This document shows positions 57,286 through 64,000 of a stretch of 64,000 bases of DNA, in pieces. The stretch covers positions 992,001-1,056,000 of the forward strand of contig NGZR01000003.1 of assembly GCA_002197995.1 (NCBI GenBank), in the 5' to 3' direction. This DNA comes from Gaeumannomyces sp. JS-464. Taxonomy: Eukaryota > Ascomycota > Sordariomycetes > Magnaporthales > Magnaporthaceae. A program made the translations under genes and the position numbers. The notes below the pieces were generated by a model that searched no databases, had not been told where the DNA came from, and saw nothing but the letters and a program-made list of their open reading frames with translations. Numbering within the stretch: position 1 is the stretch's first letter; each line of letters begins with the position of its first letter.

Positions 57286-58103
57286 TTTTATTAGCAGCCC
57301 CTGGTGATATTAGAGGTGTAGACGAGGAATGGCGGTGAGGGTGCAACGTCAGGACGAGCGATTCTCCATAAGGGGTTCGAGGTGCATAAGTGAAAAAATT
57401 TCTCTGAGGAGTTTGTGTGAGGGGGATCTAGGAGAAAAAACAAATGGAAAGGCGAGCATACTCGCGACAGGTTCCGAAGGGTGATGGTGCATTCTCCTTT
57501 TGGCTTAGTCGCACAGACGGGAGGGGGTCCCGTCCCACCCCACCAAGATGCGTCGGTGGTCGGGCTGTGCCTGGACGGAGCAAACGGATTCGACCAGGGA
57601 TTTTCTTTATTCTTTTTTTTTCCCCCAATTCCTGGCGAAATCTTCCTCTGCTGCTAGGCCTTAGAACCCTGGTCGCTTAACCTTGCGGGTTTCTGTGTTG
57701 GAGAGTCCTCAGGGGCGATACCTCGCATGCCAAGGTTTTCTTTTTCTTTTCTTTTCCTTTTTTTTCTTTTTTCTGCTCGTTGGTTTGCAAGGGGTCATGT
57801 CGAAGAATAATCGAAACAAACGGCCAACCACCATAAAATAGGGGGTATCCTCATAGGTAGGAAGTGGCAACAGGCGTGTAAAAGCGGAAAGGAGGGTAAC
57901 ACGGCATGATTGAGATTCGCAGATGCGAGCGGTACTGGGAAAATATATGTAGGCTAATATCGGAAGATCCGACAAGCTTTGGGGAGGGAAAGGCCCGATT
58001 TTAGCTGCCAACTTAGCAGCCAAGCGGGGGAGTGAGAACCCAAACTTGACTTCATTTTACCTGCCCAGGTAGCGTAGTCACTCCCAAGAATCCCAGCACA
58101 ACA
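57286..58103. other. Divergent promoter region, RBR ligase / phenol hydroxylase
   Basis: 818 nt between opposed starts. Pyrimidine tracts lie at 57,600-57,625 and 57,737-57,772. No gene seen. Confidence 0.5.
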
Positions 58104-60680
58104 ATGGCAGAGGTCGACGTTCTCATTGTCGGCGCGGGGCCGGCAGGCCTGATGATGGCCTTGTGGATGGCCAGGCTTGGCATAACCGCTCGTGTCGTGG
58201 AGAAGAGGCCGACAAAGGTGTTTTCGGGCCTGGCGGATGGGTGATTGCCATTTTTTCTCTCTTCCTCTTGCTCGGCTTCATCGACTCCCACATCGGCGGA
58301 CAAGCGTTGACAGGTTCGCGGAGAGGATCAGGTTCCAGTTGCGCACCATGGAAACCTAGACAGCTTTGGCATCAGCGAGCGGGTCGAGAAGGAGGCGAAC
58401 CACATGATCGGTAAGCTGGACAGGGTAATACCGCTGGGCTATCCAGTTCCTTTTGGTGATATATTGGCGCATATAGGGTTGCTAAAACCTGCTACGACTA
58501 GAGGTCTCATTTTTGGCGTCCTGGAGAAGATGGCACGCTTCAGCGAATGCAGAGACGCCCGGACGTGCCGCCTGGCATGTCGCGCTTCGTGGAGATGACG
58601 CTTCATCAGGGGCGTCTAGAGACCTTCTTCCTTGACGCCATCCAGTCGTCGCACTTTATCGGCGCCAAAGAGAATATGCCCCCGGTGGAGATCGAGCGCA
58701 GCACGGTTCCGACTGCCATAGAAATTGACGAAGCAGCCGTGGATGACCAAGACGCGTACCCAGTGACGGTGACACTGAAGCACCTTTCCGCAGCCGAGAT
58801 CGTACCGCCCCGGGTGAAGAGCAATCTGTCTGACGGCGGGCCTTCTGGCCCGAGGAACGGTGCTCTTAATAAAAGCCATCGGGCGGGCGAGGAAAAGGTC
58901 AGGTGCAAATATGTGGTCGGCTGCGACGGTGCCCATAGCTGGACGAGGAATGCCCTCGGTCAAGGGTTTGAGATGGTCGGCGAGATGACGGACCATATAT
59001 GGTAAGGTCGAGGGGAAGCCTTCAAGTGGCGATGGGGAGGGCCAAGGCTATGTGCTGACTCCGGTGATCGCCGCATCTCAGGGGCGTCCTGGATATCATT
59101 CCCATTACCGACTTTCGTATGTTTGGTTCAATCTTAATGCCGCCGCCACCACCACCACCTCACCCTCAAAAGCATATCTTGTGCTTTGTGGTCACAGCTG
59201 ATGCTATAATTCATCCACAGCGGACATCCGGGCCCGGGCGATGGTGCAGGGATTGTCGGGCGGGACCATGATGGTCATCCCGCGGGAGAGCGGGATGGTA
59301 CGGCTGTACATCGAGCTGACGGAGGTCTCGGCGGGAGGCGGGATGATGGACCGCTCATCCATCACGCCGGAGCTAATCCTCAGCTCGGCCAGGAAGATCC
59401 TCGCTCCCTACACGCTGTCGTACCACTTCATCGACTGGTGGACCGCTTATCAGGTTGGCCAGCGGGTAGGCGAGCGCTTCAGCAAGCTGAACCGGGTGTT
59501 TCTGGCGGGCGGTAGGTTTTCGTTGCTGAGCAAACCTTCAAAACACAATGCAGGACAAGGCATGCAATGTCAGCTGCTAGGCCCGATGCGCTAACTCAAC
59601 GGCATGAATAGACGCCGTTCACACGCATTCGCCCAAGGCCGGACAGGGAAGGAATGTGTCGATGCAGGACACGTACAACCTGGGTTGGAAAATCGGGCTC
59701 GTCTGCAAGAGGCTGCTGCAGCGGCGTGTGCTCTCCACGTATGAACTCGAGCGCAAGGTTGTTGCTGAACAACTGATTGCATTCGACCGCAAATTTGCTG
59801 CGCTCTTTTCGGGCCGCAGGGACGGCCAGGAGACGGAGGAGCTGTCGCGAGCCTTCAACATGAGCGGTCAGGTTAGTCACAGGGTTTAGTGCGAGAACTT
59901 GGGTTGGGGATATGTGCCGCTTACGCAAAACGATGTCCATTAGTTCACGACGGCTATTGGGATCAACTACCAGCCGAGCTTGCTGGTAGCCAAGCCACAG
60001 CGTGCAAAGGCGTCCGAAGGCCTCTTCGAAGTTAGATTCCCGATGCTGCCGAGTTGAGCACGGCACTGAGCAAGCCGGAGCTCGCTGTTCACTGCCGGCC
60101 GGGAACGCGGTTTCCTTCACACCAGGTCGTCGGGCAAGCAGACGCGCGGCCGTGGCAGCTGCAGCGCAGGATGCCCTCCGACGGCCGATTCCGGCTCGTG
60201 GTGTTTGCGGGAGACATATCGGACCCGGCGCAGCTGCAGAGAGTCAACGCGCTGGGCGGGTGGCTGGCGCAGTCGCTGCTGCCGCGCTACGGGACCCTGC
60301 GGCTCTCGGTCGCGTCCGACCTGCACGCCGGACCTGCCGGCGCGGTCAGGTTCCGCACCGACAGAGACCCGAGCATCATAGACGTCCTGGTGGTCCACTC
60401 GGCAGAGAGGACTGACGTCGAGATCTTGCGCGACCTCCACGAGGTCTATCACCCGTTCGACTCGAGGCTCGGCTGGGACTATGACAAGACCTTCGTCGAC
60501 GGCCCGACGTACCATGCAGGCCACGGTGAGGCATACAAAGGATACGGTGTGGACAAGAAGGCAGGGGCGGCCGTGATTGTGAGACCAGACGGCTACGTCG
60601 GGCTCGTCACCACCATTACTAGTGACGGGTGGCCAGAGTTGGAGAAGTGGTTCGACGGTGTTTTGTGTCCCGCGAGTTGA
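58104..60680 (+). CDS. FAD-dependent aromatic hydroxylase (phenol 2-monooxygenase type), two frame breaks
   Basis: About seven exons from ATG 58104 to TGA 60680. These flavoenzymes hydroxylate phenolic substrates with NADPH and O2; fungal paralogues serve in phenol breakdown or secondary metabolism. The FAD dinucleotide fold is at the start (VDVLIVGAGPAGLMMALWMA, RVVEKRP). Exon 1 ends ADG at 58240. Further marks are RTMETLDSFGISERVEKEAN, HQGRLETFFLDAI, VRCKYVVGCDGAHSWTRNAL (DG motif), GVLDIIPITDF, FSKLNRVFLAG with AVHTHSPKAGQGRNVSMQDT (GD motif region) and NLGWKIGLVCKRLL. The C-terminal thioredoxin-like domain has GTRFPSHQVVGQADARPWQL and HEVYHPFDSRLGWDYDKTFV. Two breaks: the CC at 58355-58356 is one C short (MET-LDSFG), and the CCC at 60039-60041 is one C short before DAAELSTALSK. 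Otherwise residues look functional. Confidence 0.88.
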
Positions 60681-63307
60681 CTCGCATGACGGAAAGCCAC
60701 GCCTTGGACGGAGATGGGAAAGATGGTACCGCTCAGGGATGTGAACTTTGTCGACTAGGCCTTGTCGTGGCTCCTGCCCACCCATGCTTACCATATTATC
60801 GTTAACCATCCATCTCCCGGATTTTTTTTCTCTGCCTCGGTTTTACTCTCCATGGAATCAACGACGGAAATCAAGGGAAGAGTCCAGTGTAGCAGGCTCT
60901 TTTACCCCACTTAGTCTTACCAGCGGGACAGAGCGGATCACACAGCGCACAGGATGCATTCACTGCAAAGTTCCGAGACACCGTCGCAAGGCTTCAACGA
61001 CATGTCGCTATTTCCCCCATCATCTGCCGACACCGCTACTTGACGCGGAATGGGATACGTGTGGACATTCTGGAATCCCAAAGCTGGGCTTTCTCTGTCT
61101 TGTACCAACATTTTCCAGTAAATATACACAGCTTGGTCATCCTGACCACACAGGCCTTGATGATTCCATCTAGCTGAAGCACGAGGCGCCTGAAGTGCCG
61201 AAACAGTCGTGTTGTTCAAATTACTCACCACATGTGTACCTTGGAGGCTTAGGCTAGCGAGGCTTTGCCACTACCAAAACACTAGAGAGTCTGGCGGCCG
61301 GCCCTTACAACGGCGCTTGACGATCTCGGAGTTGTGTCGCGTTGCCAACTCCACGTGGCACCCCCGTGTCCTGAAAGCCGCTGGCCCCACAAGGCACATC
61401 ACAACTCACAAGACATCCCCAGACACTGTCGATCCCCGCAGTTGTTGAGGCCCCTTCCGATGCGGTGTGCTCTCTCCGCCATCGCTTGGGCACAACCTTT
61501 CAGACAGCCCAGGTGATGCCGTACGGAGCCCAACGTGGCGATCCTGGTAGCGCGCCAATGAGATCCAATATCTCTCCACGGCCACGCCGGCGAAGGCGCG
61601 CTGGCAGGTCGGCCAGCAAGGAAGTGATGAGAACGAAGTGCTGGGCGAGGCGCATCCTGCGGAGAGAATGCTCCGCCCAAGTCCCATGAATGCAGGGAAA
61701 AAAAAAAAAAAAAAACTAGCGTCGTGCGGAGAAACCGAGATGATAGGCGCGCAGTCCATGCAGAGCCGCACACAGAGACGCGCGCCCAAAACAGCGGGCG
61801 AGGGGGCGCTCTCAACATAGCTTGGGCGTGAAAGCCACCCGCTCGAGAAAGTCCGAGGAGACAGATAAACGCCGCAAGCGCACAAAATCATTACTTGAAA
61901 CCCGAAAAGTTACCGACCTTTGTGAGCCAACCAGCCAACAGAACGGCACACACAAATATGTGTTTCTGATGACGTAGGTGACTTGGCCGAATGTGTGGAG
62001 CGGGCCGGTCTACTCGTCGTGCACATCAAGCGGGGGACCTTGGGCTGCTACGCGCACACCCATGCTAGCACAAAGAGGCGCAGCACCGGCCCTAAACACC
62101 CTATGGATCCACGGATTTAGCTCGCTGTCTGCACCGCACGGGACCCGTCAGGACCCCTGGCATTGAGGGAGCACAGGCGCGGGCGGGGCTGGCCCTACCC
62201 GCCAAGCTCAACGATTGGTGCGGCAGCCTTATTGGATACACCTTTTTCTTTCAGCCTCACCTAGCTTGCGGCGAGCTGCCCACATCCCTTTCAGATCCCG
62301 TCATATTCTTGTCCGCAAAGCACCTCTCGCATCTGCCAGGAAATAACAATAAACGGTGAAATTATGGGTGCGTTCCTTGCCTACCGTCTTGCACTACGTC
62401 TAACGGCACTTGGAGGATGGTCCGGTTCGAAGAGCTGTTTCTTTTTTCTTTTTTTCCTCCTCTTTTTTTCTTCTTTTTTCTTCCTTTTTTCTTCTTTTTT
62501 CTTGCCCTTCCACCTTGTTTTTCCTGCTGGTTCGTTCCCTGCTGTTCAAGAGTAGGTAGGTACCCAACACCACACCACATGCTTATTTTTCCCCTTCCTG
62601 GTTAGATAGATGCCTGCCACGCTGCGCAGCATCCTGTATGAGGCGGCCATTCACTACTCTTTTCCCCCTCTTTGCACAATGGTTATCTGTCGCTCGTCGG
62701 TCACCTCTTTGGGATGCGCCATGCAACCAGGTAGGGAGGTACGTACCGTACCGTATGGGGGGTGCGTTTCCGGAATGAGTCAAGTGGGTCCTTGTGGGAC
62801 CATCCCCCGGCTCGTACCGAGCGTCCTTCGAGTCCGAACCAAAGTCCGCCCCGCCATTGAAGAATGATGAAATCCGTCCCCAAACCCCACCTCGGCTACA
62901 TCTACCCGCAGTTACCCGGGCAAGCATCTGATCTGATCTGTCGATGGATGTCACGATGCCGGCTACTCTACCTAATCCCACTTCGAGACAAGTCATATGC
63001 ACAGCTTGCGCACAAACGTAAAAACACGCGCGTAAATCTTCCCCAGAAAGTAACTATAAACATGCCCGGTAGCTTGCGCTTCAAATTCCCTCTAGATCAA
63101 TCCTCGACGCCTTGAAACAGAAAACCCAACATTTCATCCTCAGCTTATAACGCTTTCATCCACAAGCAGCAAAGGCGTTTGCCGGCGCTGCTTGGAATAA
63201 AGCCTTGACCAGTACCGAAAAAAAAATCCGCGTGAAGCAGCATGAAAAGGAAACGATCCTGGCAGTCGGGCCGAAGCTTGGCCGACGTTGCCCAGGAGCC
63301 TTTGTGC
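60681..63307. other. Gene-poor stretch
   Basis: 2.6 kb with no frame that resembles a protein on either strand. It contains an A-run at about 61,698-61,715 and a long pyrimidine tract at 62,438-62,517. The T/C tract yields Lys- and Phe-rich chance frames only. Confidence 0.55.
62438..62517 (+). repeat. Polypyrimidine (T/C) tract, about 80 nt
   Basis: Almost uninterrupted T and C with T6-T8 blocks spaced by CTTC. It could be a promoter-proximal CT tract or form triplex DNA. Role unknown. Confidence 0.75.
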
Positions 63308-63652
63308 TCAATTCTTCGCGCGAGGCGTCGTTGGCTCTTTTTCTGGGAGTCGGCCCGAAAGCTGTGCGAGAAGCTCGGCAGCCTTGCTTTTGTGAAATTC
63401 GACGCGGCTATCCTGGTTGCCGTCGTTCTGGGCGGCCTGGTAGAGGATATTGGCTTCGATCCAGTGTTCGGTCTCCTCCTTGCTTTTCGCCTGGGCAGTC
63501 TCCGATGTCGGGATACTTGCCTGGCTAGCGCGTGGGACTGGGGTTATTTGATGCCGCATGTACCAGGATCGAATGGCAGATGCGGGGAGCAAGGACAGAA
63601 TAAATTTGCGAAGGGGAATGAAGAGATAATATTCACCTCGTCGCAGAGCCAA
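63308..63652 (-). CDS. Possible C-terminal exon(s) of an unrecognised small protein
   Basis: Minus-strand frame ending at 63308. The part from SAIRSWYMRHQITPVP onward looks protein-like: a disordered linker, then a helical, charged stretch (KEETEHWIEANILYQAAQ, VEFHKSKAAELLAQLSG) and a basic tail. The upstream portion of the frame (63,590-63,652) looks less convincing and contains possible intron signals, so exon structure and start are unresolved; an ATG at 63559 gives an 83-residue product. I do not recognise the family. Confidence 0.4.
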   Translation of the reverse strand: MALRRGEYYLFIPLRKFILSLLPASAIRSWYMRHQITPVPRASQASIPTSETAQAKSKEETEHWIEANILYQAAQNDGNQDSRVEFHKSKAAELLAQLSGRLPEKEPTTPRAKN

Positions 63653-64000
63653 CTTGGGCAGTGGTGGACTCCTGGGACCGCATTATTTCTAGGTAGGTTG
63701 TGGTGTGTGGAGATAAGATAAAGCTTCGTCTGACGAAACCTAATATCCAACGGAAAACGGAGAAAGAAGGGAGCTTCGGACCCTCTCGAAGATGAGGATA
63801 AAACTTGCTAACAGTCGCTGCTCAGAGGGAAAGATTGAATAAAGGATGAGGATGGGCGAAGAATAGATAGCAGATACCCATTTCGACGGAAGTCCAGGGG
63901 AGCATCCTGACGGGTTTTATATCACAAGAGGCACCGAACATTTCCTCCTCCTACTGACAGAACAAGGGGCTCAAAGTGCTTTTTTCCTCTCCTGCGGATG
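63653..64000. other. Right window edge, probable upstream part of the preceding minus-strand gene
   Basis: No confident feature. Purine-rich sequence; may hold the promoter or first exon of the minus-strand gene at 63.3 kb. Confidence 0.3.

Noticed and set aside
61399..61891. Minus-strand frames of 139 and 161 codons
   Set aside because: Two overlapping frames of equal, non-family composition, both crossing an A-run.
62362..62605. Lys- or Phe-rich frames over the pyrimidine tract
   Set aside because: Direct product of the T/C repeat in all frames; no coding evidence.
1..64000. tRNA genes, rRNA, CRISPR arrays, transposon ends
   Set aside because: Scanned by eye for B-box-like GGTTCGA motifs, long terminal repeats, transposase or reverse-transcriptase motifs and regularly spaced repeats; nothing convincing was found, but a covariance-model search was not possible.

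Overview
The window is nuclear DNA of a filamentous ascomycete. Genes are split by short introns of about 55-125 nt with GT..AG ends and CTRAC-type branch sites, base composition is GC-rich, and the gene content is typical of Pezizomycotina: a HET-domain protein, a Fig1 membrane protein, a Zn2Cys6 regulator and a Nab3-like RNA-binding protein. A Sordariomycete is likely; I cannot name the genus. I see no bacterial operon, CRISPR array, phage, transposase, rRNA or tRNA. Gene names come from protein motifs read by eye, not from a search.

Left part (1-16 kb), mostly housekeeping: a serine-rich protein of unknown function, the TFIID/SAGA subunit TAF12, the proteasome lid subunit Rpn3, the Fig1 mating/calcium membrane protein, a small cysteine-rich protein and a GNAT acetyltransferase. 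Middle left (17-30 kb), accessory and cluster-like: an MFS transporter diverging from a Zn2Cys6 regulator, a TauD-type 2-oxoglutarate dioxygenase starting 42 nt after the regulator, then a ferric-reductase-like flavocytochrome and a RidA deaminase. Transporter, regulator and oxygenase look like one small pathway; three of their introns appear to be of the rare GC-AG type.

Middle (30-45 kb): a BTB protein, a very large conserved fungal protein of unknown function, a LETM1-like mitochondrial protein, the Nab3-like protein, an ICT1-type peptidyl-tRNA hydrolase and a CaM kinase. Right part (45-61 kb): a truncated HET protein, a second GNAT, RNA polymerase I subunit Rpa34-like, the polynucleotide kinase Grc3, an RBR ubiquitin ligase and a phenol-hydroxylase-type flavoprotein. 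The last 3 kb hold little besides the possible end of one gene.

The most striking global signal is that nearly all genes from about 30.4 kb to 60 kb carry single-base frame breaks, mostly at runs of C or G, while both sides of each break remain family-like. The CaM kinase alone has about eight. Genes left of 30 kb, and the LETM1-like and Nab3-like genes, are clean. Consensus error at homopolymers is the simplest reading, but recent gene decay cannot be excluded from sequence alone. Coordinates of broken genes span the whole locus.
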